Assembly: GCF_024806495.1 (NCBI RefSeq)
Contig: NZ_JANUFF010000002.1
Span: forward strand, 248,001-312,000
DNA: 64,000 bases
Origin: Chryseobacterium sp. JUb7
GTDB taxonomy: Bacteria > Bacteroidota > Bacteroidia > Flavobacteriales > Weeksellaceae
Direction: 5' to 3'
A program made the position numbers and the translations under genes. The notes below the pieces were generated by a model. It saw only the letters and a list, made by a program, of their open reading frames with translations, did not search any database and was not told the origin of the DNA. Shown here piece after piece: positions 24,795-32,719 of this stretch; position 1 is the stretch's first letter, and every line of letters begins with the position of its first letter.

Positions 24795-24825
24795 TTTGTT
24801 TTAATCGAAAAATATGCTAAATTTA
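24795..24825 (+). promoter_or_regulatory. Promoter of a 26-codon ORF
   Basis: TTTG (24795-24798), a 19-bp spacer and TAAATTTA (24818-24825; one base off TAnnTTTG) make a near-consensus Bacteroidota promoter. Transcription would start about 14 nt before the ATG at 24846. Confidence 0.6.
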
Positions 24826-24845
24826 GTTACGAAACACTCACAAAT

Positions 24846-24926
24846 ATGCGTAAAAATATAAAATCCCAAAAAAGATTTAAAATCAGAGTAAAAGTAGCTC
24901 CAAAAAGAGTACAGAAAAAACGTTGA
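24846..24926 (+). CDS. 26-residue highly basic peptide (miniORF)
   Basis: The ORF encodes MRKNIKSQKRFKIRVKVAPK plus RVQKKR: 13 of 26 residues are Lys or Arg and none is acidic. It is bracketed by its own near-consensus promoter and by a strong intrinsic terminator that begins within its last codons, so the transcript would be about 130 nt and hold little else. The composition suggests an RNA- or ribosome-binding peptide or a membrane-active peptide. It could instead be a small RNA with an incidental ORF. I recognise no family. Confidence 0.5.
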   Translation: MRKNIKSQKRFKIRVKVAPKRVQKKR

Positions 24927-24970
24927 TTTTCGATGAGATATGTATCTCATGAAAGTCAATTTTTCTTTTT
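24923..24970 (+). terminator. Intrinsic terminator of the miniORF transcript
   Basis: Arms 24923-24940 and 24943-24959 pair with one bulge and one mismatch around ATGAGATA-TG-TATCTCAT. They are followed by TTTTTCTTTTT. Confidence 0.75.
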
Positions 24971-25107
24971 AGGAAAAGACTTTTAGCCCTTTTTATCTGA
25001 ATAAATCTTCACCTCTTTACAATACAAAATGTAAGGAATGGTCGTTTACCCGCTATGGTTTTGGAACTTGTCAATTCCAAATGAGGATTTGTCACCAAAA
25101 ATGGGAG

Positions 25108-26052
25108 CTATTTTTTATCCGAATATTTCTCTAAAAACTCAATATTACGCTTAAGTCCTGCGAACTTAGTCCTTTTCACGGGTGATTTTCTGAAAATTTC
25201 CGAGAATAATTCCTGAGTGAGCTCTTTCCATTCTCCTTTTTTAAAACTTTTCAGAGAATCGTTGGGTTTAAACCTGGTCTGATGATGAGGCGCCGAAAAA
25301 CGGTTCCATGGGCAAACATCCTGACAGACATCACAGCCAAACATCCAGTCGTCCATTTTATCCTGAAAATAATCCGGAATTTCATTTTTTAATTCGATTG
25401 TAGCATATGAAATACATTTGCTTCCGTCCACTACTTTTTCTGAGATAATGGCATTAGTAGGACATGCATCGATACATTTCCGACAGGTTCCGCAGTGATC
25501 GGTCGTTTCATGATCAGGAACCAGCTCTAAATCACAAATAATTTCTGCTAGAAAATAAAAAGAGCCGTTCTGCTTTGTAATTAGATTAGCATTTTTTCCT
25601 ACCCAGCCAATTCCCGATTTTTTGGCCCAGCTTCTTTCTAAAATCGGAGCAGAGTCTACAAAAACACGAAAGCCAAACTCCCCGATTTCTTCCTGTAATT
25701 CAGCTACCATTTCACGAAGAATCTCCTTGATTACCTCATGATAATCTTCGGCATAAGCATATTTGGAAATTTTAAAATTCTCCAGCGTTGAGATTTTATC
25801 TTCAGGAAAATAATTATAAGACAATGAAATCACCGATTTTGAGCCTTCTACCAATAATCTCGGATCGAGTCTTTTATCAAAATGATTTTCCATGTACTTC
25901 ATTTCGCCATGAAAATTATTTTTCAGCCATTTTTCAAGATGACGGGCATCTTCTTCCAGAAAATCAGCTTTGGAAATACCACAGTTCTGAAACCCAAAAC
26001 TTTTGGCTTTGGTTTTAATTAGGTGTGAATATTTTTCGGCATTCGGACTCAT
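25108..26052 (-). CDS. queG: Epoxyqueuosine reductase
   Basis: A 314-aa iron-sulfur/cobalamin enzyme that makes queuosine from epoxyqueuosine in tRNA anticodons. The two 4Fe-4S motifs are HCGTCRKCIDACPTNAI and CDVCQDVCPW, and RVFVDSAPILERSWAKKSGIGWVGKNANLI is the QueG signature. The start is set at the ATG at 26052; the TTG at 26067 overlaps a -7 box (TAATTTTG, minus strand 26065-26072), so it cannot be transcribed from this promoter. The leader is then only a few bases. Length and motifs are normal. Confidence 0.93.
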   Translation of the reverse strand: MSPNAEKYSHLIKTKAKSFGFQNCGISKADFLEEDARHLEKWLKNNFHGEMKYMENHFDKRLDPRLLVEGSKSVISLSYNYFPEDKISTLENFKISKYAYAEDYHEVIKEILREMVAELQEEIGEFGFRVFVDSAPILERSWAKKSGIGWVGKNANLITKQNGSFYFLAEIICDLELVPDHETTDHCGTCRKCIDACPTNAIISEKVVDGSKCISYATIELKNEIPDYFQDKMDDWMFGCDVCQDVCPWNRFSAPHHQTRFKPNDSLKSFKKGEWKELTQELFSEIFRKSPVKRTKFAGLKRNIEFLEKYSDKK

Positions 26053-26157
26053 GATATAACATTGCAAAATTAAGATTATTTTATAATTTTGCCGGCGTTT
26101 AAAGACCTCATATTAAAAAAAGGAAAAAACCGCTTATAAAACTGTAAAATTAAAACC

Positions 26158-27366
26158 ATGAAAAAACTAGGTCTGTTTACTGGACTCATTGCTGCTTGCT
26201 TCTTTAATGCGCAAATAAAATTCGAAAAAGGCTATATCATCAACAATTCGGGTGAAAGAGCCGAAGTTTTGATCAAAAATCTTGACTGGAAGAATAATCC
26301 TACAGAATTTGAATATAAAATTAATGAAGCTTCTGATATAAAAAAAGAAAATATCAAGCATGTACATGAATTCGGAATGGATCATGGTAACAAATACATC
26401 AGAAAGACCGTAATGATCGACAAATCGTCTGAACAGCTGAGCCACATGTCTGAAACAGGGGATCCAAAATTTGAAGAAGAAACTGTATTCTTAAAATATC
26501 TTGTTGAAGGAAAAGCGGATCTTCTTTACTATGAAAACTCTGATCTGAGAAAATTTTTCTTTAGTACAGATCATTCTGAAGTAAAACAGCTACTTTATAA
26601 GCCCTATTACATCAACGAATCTCAGATCACTTATAATCAGGAATACAAGAATCAGCTTGCCGCTCTGAAGTGCGGTATCGAAAAGAAAGAAATACAGAAT
26701 GCCAGATATGAGCAAAAAGATCTTTCTAAAATATTCATGAAATATAATGAGTGCTCAAGCGGGCAATCGATTAATTACACTCAGTCTCCAGAGAAAAAAG
26801 ACCTTTTTAATCTTAATATTAGAGCCTGAATCAACTCATCTTCTCTGAAAACTTATTACAGTTCTTACTCTACAACGGATGATACAAAATTTGACAATAA
26901 AATAGCTTTCAGAATCGGTGCTGAATTTGAATTTGTTTTACCCTTTAATAAAAATAAATGGGCTCTTTTTGTAGAACCAACTTACAATTATTATAAAACA
27001 GAAATAGAAACTACGATGTATCCGGGCACTTATTTTGAGCAAAAATCTAAAAGAAGCGTAGATTACAAATCTCTTGAAGTTCCTTTTGGAATACGTCATT
27101 ATTTCTTTCTTAACGACAAATCCAAGATATTTGTCAATGCTGCCTATCTTATCGACTTTAATTTTAAATCCAATATAAAATATGATTATCTTGATCTGGA
27201 AGTTAATTCAGGAAATAACCTTATTTTGGGAGCCGGATACAAATACAACGACAAATTTGGAGTAGAATTTCGTGTAGGCACGCCAAGAACTTTACTAAGA
27301 AATTATATGGTGTGGGATTCTGATTATACAACGATGTCTTTAATCTTTGGCTATACTTTATTTTAA
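26158..27366 (+). pseudogene. Barrel-like secreted/outer-membrane protein gene with an in-frame TGA
   Basis: One continuous frame runs from ATG 26158 to the TAA at 27364-27366 (about 402 codons), interrupted only by TGA at 26827-26829. The N-terminal part (223 aa) has a signal peptide (MKKLGLFTGLIAACFFNAQ). The remainder reads INSSSLKTYYSS... then FRIGAEFEFVLPF, PTYNYYKTE and VEFRVGTPRTLL, alternating strands as in a small outer-membrane beta-barrel. The residue at the stop would naturally be Gly (GGA to TGA is a single change). No frameshift is needed. Sequencing error or a recent nonsense mutation are the simplest explanations. Confidence 0.75.
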
Positions 27367-27454
27367 TCGAAAGAAAAAATATTTGCTGATAGAAAAAATG
27401 ATTAAAATTTTGCGTATTTTCGTTAATATTTAATGTTTAAAAATCAAAACAGTT

Positions 27455-27754
27455 ATGTCTTTAACAGAAGTAATAAAATCAGGAAACTATGAATTAATCG
27501 ATGTTCGTGAGCCAATGGAATTGGAAATGGACGGAAATATAGAAGGAGCTAAAAACATCCCTTTAGGAGAAGTGGAAAACAGACAAGACGAGATTTTGTC
27601 TATTGAAAAACCGGTAATTTTGTTCTGCAGAAGTGGTAACAGAAGCGGTAAGGCATTAGATTTTCTTAACTCTCAGGGATTAAAAGACGGCTATAACGGC
27701 GGAGGCTGGGCTGAATTGAAAGCAAATCTGGAAGCAAATCAAGGAACTTTTTAA
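27455..27754 (+). CDS. Rhodanese-like domain protein
   Basis: A 99-aa single rhodanese domain with the start motif YELIDVREPMELEMDGNIEGAKNIPLGEV and the active-site loop CRSGNRSGKA, whose Cys would carry a persulfide. Roles are sulfur transfer or detoxification in the cytoplasm; there is no signal peptide. It is followed after 30 bp by an HD-like gene on the same strand. Confidence 0.9.
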   Translation: MSLTEVIKSGNYELIDVREPMELEMDGNIEGAKNIPLGEVENRQDEILSIEKPVILFCRSGNRSGKALDFLNSQGLKDGYNGGGWAELKANLEANQGTF

Positions 27755-27784
27755 AAGTTCCTTTTTTTATTTAAAAGAATTATT

Positions 27785-28399
27785 ATGAATTTGAAAGAAA
27801 GATTTCAGCAAACCTGTTTTTCATTTACTCAGGATAAAAATATTATTGAAAAATCATGGATCGAAATTGAGAAAAAATATGCTGAAAAAGGCAGACATTA
27901 TCACAATTTGAATCATCTTGAAAATATGTTTGCAGAGCTCGAATCTGTAAAAAATAAAATTGAAAACTTTAATATCCTATCTTTTTCTGTTTTCTATCAT
28001 GATGTAATTTATAATGCATCCTCAAAAAATAATGAAGAAAACAGTGCCGATTTTGGAAAATTCCAACTTGAAAAACTAAATGTAGACCCTAGTTCTATCG
28101 AAAAAACCGTGCAACAAATTATTGCCACAAAATCCCATCAGCAGTCTGATGATTATGATACCAATTATCTTTTGGATGCTGATCTTTCAATCCTGGGAAA
28201 AGATCCGGAAACCTATCTGGATTACACAAGAAAGATCCGGAAAGAATATTCTGTGTACCCTGATTTACTCTATAAACCCGGAAGAAAAAAAGTTTTGAAA
28301 CATTTTTTAGACTTGGAATATATTTTTAAAACCGAATATTTTAGAGAAAAATATGAAGTTCGGGCAAGAAATAATATTCAGATGGAGATGAAGAGTTAA
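27785..28399 (+). CDS. HD-superfamily-like predicted metal-dependent hydrolase
   Basis: A 204-aa cytosolic protein of the COG4339-like group: RHYHNLNHLENMF near the start, FYHDVIYNASSKNNEENSADF (the HD pair), then TKSHQ and LLDADLSILG with the later metal-binding Asp. It is probably a phosphohydrolase of unknown substrate. It lies 30 bp after the rhodanese gene and is likely co-transcribed. Confidence 0.8.
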   Translation: MNLKERFQQTCFSFTQDKNIIEKSWIEIEKKYAEKGRHYHNLNHLENMFAELESVKNKIENFNILSFSVFYHDVIYNASSKNNEENSADFGKFQLEKLNVDPSSIEKTVQQIIATKSHQQSDDYDTNYLLDADLSILGKDPETYLDYTRKIRKEYSVYPDLLYKPGRKKVLKHFLDLEYIFKTEYFREKYEVRARNNIQMEMKS

Positions 28400-28405
28400 G
28401 GATAT

Positions 28406-29521
28406 CTAGAATTTATTTTTCAGAAAAACTTCCAGCTCTTTTGAAGATATATCTTTTGTAATAATTTTTCCTTCAGAATCCAGAAGAAAATTTGTCGGAA
28501 ATTTTTTAATTTCAAATTTATCTGTTTCCGCGCCATTTTCGTCCAGAATATTTTGCCACTGTAATTTGTTTTCATTAATGATTTTTTTCCAATGGGCTAT
28601 ATCCTGAGTTCTATCAGAAGAAATACCAATATATTCAAAACCACTCTTATTATAGGAATCATATAAAGCTTTATACTTTGGAAGCTCCTCTAAGCATGGC
28701 TTACAATAGGAAAACCAGAAATCAACTAATGTATATTTTTTTCCTAAATTTAATGCTACTTTTTTTCCTTTGATATTTAATTGCGGAAAGGTTTTACCCT
28801 TTTCAAAATATTTCAGGGACATCAGATGATTATAAAATATATTTCCTACTGCTGATCCGGTTATTATTCTATCAAAGTTTTTGAAAGTATCTTCATAGAT
28901 TGGCTTGTAAGTATTGGCTTTAAAAACCAGATTCCAAAATAATATGTAAGATCCTGGATTTTTCTTTGCATAATCTTTATATAAATCATCTTCTGTATCC
29001 ATTATTTTTGCAAATGATTCCTTCAATAATTTTATACTGTCTTCATTTTTTATGCTTTGCTTTATAAGTAAATAATATTGACGATTTAGACTGTTTTTTT
29101 CTTCATGTATTGATTTAAAAAATTCATTAAAATTTGAGATATCATCATACAGGAGATTATCTTTTGAAAAATTAATGACTCCATTTTTAGCATTAAAAAC
29201 GATATTCTGATCAGTCTTATTAAGATAAAAAATTTCTGAATTTATATAGCTTTGATTCTTTTTAATAATAATCCCAAATTTGTAAGGTCTGGGAAAATGA
29301 TCTTCGATAGATTTTAAATTAAAAGTAAATATCCCATTTTCTATTCCTGCAGAATCCAGTTTTTTATATGTTTCCATATATTTTTGATCACATGCAGGAG
29401 CAATCAATAATGTATTGCTATAAGCATCAGATTCATCTTTTGCAACAACTGACAATAAGTTTTGTCCACAAACTGAAGCAAGGGAAAAAGTAAGTATAAA
29501 AATGAGAAGTATTTTTTTCAT
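28406..29521 (-). CDS. TlpA-like thiol-disulfide protein with DUF4369-type N-terminus
   Basis: A 371-aa secreted protein (signal peptide MKKILLIFILTFSLASVCGQ). Residues ~25-240 resemble the DUF4369-type domain of Bacteroidota. The C-terminal thioredoxin fold has YTLVDFWFSYCKPC with CKPC at 273-276 and the cis-Pro segment KKFPTNFLLD. It would reduce, oxidise or isomerise disulfides in the periplasm. It lies just downstream of the Cys-rich double-glycine peptide gene on the same strand (60 bp apart), so the peptide is a candidate substrate. Confidence 0.85.
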   Translation of the reverse strand: MKKILLIFILTFSLASVCGQNLLSVVAKDESDAYSNTLLIAPACDQKYMETYKKLDSAGIENGIFTFNLKSIEDHFPRPYKFGIIIKKNQSYINSEIFYLNKTDQNIVFNAKNGVINFSKDNLLYDDISNFNEFFKSIHEEKNSLNRQYYLLIKQSIKNEDSIKLLKESFAKIMDTEDDLYKDYAKKNPGSYILFWNLVFKANTYKPIYEDTFKNFDRIITGSAVGNIFYNHLMSLKYFEKGKTFPQLNIKGKKVALNLGKKYTLVDFWFSYCKPCLEELPKYKALYDSYNKSGFEYIGISSDRTQDIAHWKKIINENKLQWQNILDENGAETDKFEIKKFPTNFLLDSEGKIITKDISSKELEVFLKNKF

Positions 29522-29581
29522 TATACTAATTTAAAAATGTCAGGAAAAAATTCCTGACATTCTATATTATTTTAATTAAGG

Positions 29582-29782
29582 TTAAAAACTTTTTGGTGGA
29601 CAAGCACAACATTCTTCTCTTGGTCCGCTTCCCAATCCTAAGTCAATTGTAATAGATCCACATGCACACCATGAAGATCCGCCACATCCGCCAGTACCTA
29701 ATCCTGGTTCAAGACCTACAGGTAAACGTCCTCCACTAATTTGTTTTAAGTCATCTCTCGAAATTTTCTTTAAATTTTTCAT
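29582..29782 (-). CDS. Double-glycine-leader Cys-rich peptide (bacteriocin-like)
   Basis: A 66-aa peptide. The leader MKNLKKISRDDLKQISGG ends in GG at 17-18, the cleavage mark for C39-peptidase ABC exporters. The core of 48 residues is rich in Gly, Pro and Cys, with cysteines at 33, 39, 41, 58, 59 and 61, so up to three disulfides are possible. Related 'bacteriocin-like' leader peptides (MKNLKK...GG) are common in Chryseobacterium, so an antimicrobial role is not proven. No exporter is in the window. A thiol-disulfide protein gene follows, and an XRE regulator gene is divergent. Confidence 0.75.
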   Translation of the reverse strand: MKNLKKISRDDLKQISGGRLPVGLEPGLGTGGCGGSSWCACGSITIDLGLGSGPREECCACPPKSF

Positions 29783-29927
29783 AGTTATAATTTTATTTAT
29801 GTCACTATTGACATTTCAAAATTAATTATAAATTTTCCATACTATTAAGTATTTTTTTGCGTTTTTTTTGTAATTTTATTGATATTTTGCATTGAAAACG
29901 CAAAAAAAACAAAATCACAAACTAATA

Positions 29928-30293
29928 ATGATTCAGGAAAAATTAAGATCCATGAGAAAAAAACAAGGAATATCTCAGGAAAAGATGGCTAAAATACTTT
30001 CTATAGATACTTCAAACTATTCCAGAAAAGAGCGTGGAGAAACAAAAATTTATAATGAGGAATGGCAAAAACTAGCTAAAGCGTTACAGGTTTCTATTAA
30101 TGATATAAAAGCAGATGCAGAGGTAAAAACACCATCAATAGTCCAATTTGAAAACTCTATTACCGAAAAAAATTATTATAAAATTCCAGATTCAATAATA
30201 ACAAATTTAGAAGATTATATAGATATTCTTAAAGATCAAATATTAAAACTTAAAGAAGAAAATCAAAATTTAAGAAGTAAGATTTTATCTTAA
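29928..30293 (+). CDS. XRE-family transcriptional regulator
   Basis: A 121-aa protein from the ATG at 29928; an upstream TTG extension to 29892 adds nothing to the domain. HTH_3 is at residues ~3-60 (LRSMRKKQGISQEKMAKILSIDTSNYSRKERGETKI), and a C-terminal coiled coil (ILKDQILKLKEENQNLRSKIL) probably serves for dimerisation. It is divergent from the Cys-rich peptide gene, 145 bp away, and may regulate it. Confidence 0.8.
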   Translation: MIQEKLRSMRKKQGISQEKMAKILSIDTSNYSRKERGETKIYNEEWQKLAKALQVSINDIKADAEVKTPSIVQFENSITEKNYYKIPDSIITNLEDYIDILKDQILKLKEENQNLRSKILS

Positions 30294-30297
30294 TATT

Positions 30298-31074
30298 TTA
30301 ATTCAGGATACTTTTTAGGAAAGCTTCACTTTTTGTCAAAACAGCTGAGGGAAGTTCCTTATGCGGAGTATGCCCAACATTTGGAATAATAAATTTTTCT
30401 GCAGTTCCACTTACCTGAGAGACTGTTCTTTCAACCTGGCCTAAGGTTCCGTATTCGTCTGCTTCCCCCTGAATGAATAATAAAGGGGAAGTTATATCTT
30501 TCAAAAGGTATTCGATATTCCAGCTTTTAAATCTTTCGCTTAACCATATTTCGGTCCATGCTTTTACGATCATTTCCACTTTATCACCGTGATATTTTTG
30601 CAAACGTTCCGGAAGATTAGTCGTTTGATATGCTTTTAAAGCATCTGCAACACCTTTTACCGTTATATCTTCCACAAAAATATGTCCGGCTTCGCAAATT
30701 AGTGCTTTGATTTTTTCTGGATACTTTGAGGCAGTTATCAATGCAATAGTCCCTCCATCACTATGTCCGAATAAAATGGCATCGTTTATATTTAATTCAG
30801 TCAGCAAATCATTCAGGAAATCTGCTTCCTGCTCCATATAATTATTATCACGTTCATGACTAAGCATTGGATACGACTTTCCATATCCCAGACGGTCATA
30901 CATTAAAAAATTACATTCTGCAGCAGCTGAAAGTTTTTCGGGAAAATCTCTCCAAAGCTGTACCGAACCTAGCGAATCATGTAAAAATACGATCGTAGGT
31001 TTATTTTCAAATGAACTATTGTATTCTATATAAAGTTTTTGTCCGTTTACCTCTACTATTCTTCCTTCCATCAA
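30298..31074 (-). CDS. Alpha/beta-fold hydrolase
   Basis: A 258-aa cytosolic hydrolase. The oxyanion region is FLHDSLGSVQLW, the nucleophile elbow is LFGHSDGGTIAL, the acid is probably in LLFIQGEADEYG, and the catalytic His lies in NVGHTPHKELP. The substrate is unknown. It starts 12 bp after the flavin oxidoreductase gene, likely one operon. Met2 is an equally good start. Confidence 0.85.
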   Translation of the reverse strand: MMEGRIVEVNGQKLYIEYNSSFENKPTIVFLHDSLGSVQLWRDFPEKLSAAAECNFLMYDRLGYGKSYPMLSHERDNNYMEQEADFLNDLLTELNINDAILFGHSDGGTIALITASKYPEKIKALICEAGHIFVEDITVKGVADALKAYQTTNLPERLQKYHGDKVEMIVKAWTEIWLSERFKSWNIEYLLKDITSPLLFIQGEADEYGTLGQVERTVSQVSGTAEKFIIPNVGHTPHKELPSAVLTKSEAFLKSILN

Positions 31075-31086
31075 TTTAAACGTATA

Positions 31087-32076
31087 TTATAAAGTAGGGT
31101 TATTTGCTTGCTGAAACTCTTTTAATAAATTTTCGAAGACCGTTTCTACCGGAAGAACATCATTAATCAATGCTGAAACCTGTCCGATTTCCAGTTCTCC
31201 CTCTTCCATATCCCCTTCAAACATTCCGCGTTTGGCTCTTGCCCGACCTAGTGAAGCCACCAGAGCTTCTGTATTTCTTCCAACATTATAAATATCTTCC
31301 AACTCACTAAAGAACTTATTTTTCACCATTCTTACGGGTGCCAGCTCTTTCAACGTAAGATGAGTATCTCCTTCATTCAATTCTGTGATTTTCTTTTTCC
31401 AGTTGTCGTGGGCACTGGCCTCAACCGTTGCTGCAAAACGGGAACCGATCTGAACACCGTCAGCTCCGAGGATCATTGCTGCTTTCATCTGAGAACCTAA
31501 GGCAATTCCTCCTGCGGCAATTAAAGGTTTTGAAATATGGTTTTTAACATTGGGTATTAAACAAAAAGTAGTGGTTTCGTCTCTACCGTTATGCCCACCT
31601 GCTTCAAATCCTTCTGCTACTACAGCATCTACACCAGCATCTTCACACTTCATTGCAAATTTTGTAGAAGAAACTACATGAGCAACCTTTAAACCCTCTT
31701 TTTGAAGAGTCTCTGTATAGGTCTTGGGATTTCCTGCCGATGTAAAAACAATCTTCACTCCTTCTTCCAAAATAATTTGAATCACCTCATCCAAATTAGG
31801 ATAAAGCATGGGCACATTTACCCCAAAAGGTTTGTCAGTAGCCTGCTTACACTTCTGAATATTCTCCCTTAAAACATCCGGATACATACTTCCGGCCCCG
31901 ATCAACCCTAAACCTCCGCAATTGGAAACCGCTGAAGCCAGCCTCCAACCCGAATGCCAGATCATCCCGGCCTGAATAATAGGATACTGTATATTAAAAA
32001 GTTGTGTAATTTTATTGTGCTGTGATTGCATGTCTTTAAGCTTTTTCGCTGAATTAAAATCTATAAAATTGCTCAT
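31087..32076 (-). CDS. NAD(P)H-dependent flavin oxidoreductase (nitronate monooxygenase type)
   Basis: A 329-aa FMN-binding TIM-barrel protein of the 2-nitropropane dioxygenase family: NIQYPIIQAGMIWHSGWRLASAVSNCGGLGLIGAGS at the start, EGFEAGGHNGRDETTTF in the middle (His near the flavin), AAGGIALGSQMKAAMILGADGVQIGSRFAAT for the phosphate site. It may oxidise nitronates or act as an enoyl reductase; the sequence alone does not decide. Confidence 0.85.
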   Translation of the reverse strand: MSNFIDFNSAKKLKDMQSQHNKITQLFNIQYPIIQAGMIWHSGWRLASAVSNCGGLGLIGAGSMYPDVLRENIQKCKQATDKPFGVNVPMLYPNLDEVIQIILEEGVKIVFTSAGNPKTYTETLQKEGLKVAHVVSSTKFAMKCEDAGVDAVVAEGFEAGGHNGRDETTTFCLIPNVKNHISKPLIAAGGIALGSQMKAAMILGADGVQIGSRFAATVEASAHDNWKKKITELNEGDTHLTLKELAPVRMVKNKFFSELEDIYNVGRNTEALVASLGRARAKRGMFEGDMEEGELEIGQVSALINDVLPVETVFENLLKEFQQANNPTL

Positions 32077-32137
32077 AGCGTAAAAATACTAAAAACAGTT
32101 GTTTTCAGTAATAAAAAAATCAAATTAAATCAAGGAA

Positions 32138-32638
32138 TTATTTAGAGATAAAGAGGTTTAAAGTTTCATCAATAACGGGGGCGATTTTAATGAAGTTTTC
32201 AACAAGCCCCGATAGATCATTCTGTATTGTGTCCTGTTTTAAGTTGATCCACCCTTCCATTAAGGTCAATGGACCAAACAGTATGCTTACATTATTCCAG
32301 TCTTTCTGATGTTTGATAAAACTATTCCTAAAACTTTGTGCAAAGTCTCTTCCTGCTATTTTATAACCTTTGAGCTTTCTAAGCTTTAAGGCGTGAATAT
32401 TATAATACAAACGTTCTTCTTTGATCGTTTTATCATTGATCCAGACCGAAAAAAATATCCTGCCTGATGCATTTAACGGAGACAGAGGATTATCTGACCA
32501 TTCCGGTTTATAGACTTTTAATGCTACAGATTCTAAAATAGTCTGCACAGACAGCCGGAGTCCTAAGTTGTCTAGTTCTTTTTGCGAAATACTATTACAA
32601 GCTTCTATAAATTCCTTTATATAAAAGTCATGATCCAT
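32138..32638 (-). CDS. Conserved hypothetical protein
   Basis: A 166-aa soluble protein without signal peptide or membrane segment. It has a mixed alpha/beta look with the segments FFSVWINDKTIKEERLYYNIHALKLRKLKGYKIAGRDFAQSFR and GWINLKQDTIQNDLSGLVENFI. I do not recognise a family. It lies alone between the oxidoreductase gene and the terminator of the PPIase gene. Confidence 0.7.
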   Translation of the reverse strand: MDHDFYIKEFIEACNSISQKELDNLGLRLSVQTILESVALKVYKPEWSDNPLSPLNASGRIFFSVWINDKTIKEERLYYNIHALKLRKLKGYKIAGRDFAQSFRNSFIKHQKDWNNVSILFGPLTLMEGWINLKQDTIQNDLSGLVENFIKIAPVIDETLNLFISK

Positions 32639-32684
32639 TTCAGATTATTTCTATTAAAGGTAAGAACTTTCAAGAATCCAGAGC

Positions 32685-32716
32685 ATAAAAAAACCTTCAG
32701 AAATCTGAAGGTTTTT
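32685..32716 (-). terminator. Intrinsic terminator of the PPIase gene
   Basis: The stem CCTTCAGA/TCTGAAGG with A/T flanks extends it further. Read on the minus strand it ends in a T-run. Confidence 0.8.
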
Positions 32717-32719
32717 ATT

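Noticed and set aside
24717-24845. Longer reading frame upstream of the 26-codon ORF
   Set aside because: The promoter lies inside this stretch and the sequence is AT-rich without protein character; only the part after 24846 fits the transcript.
26827-26829. TGA read as selenocysteine
   Set aside because: Bacteroidota barrel proteins are not known as selenoproteins, the expected residue is Gly rather than Cys, and no SECIS-like hairpin was seen directly after the codon.
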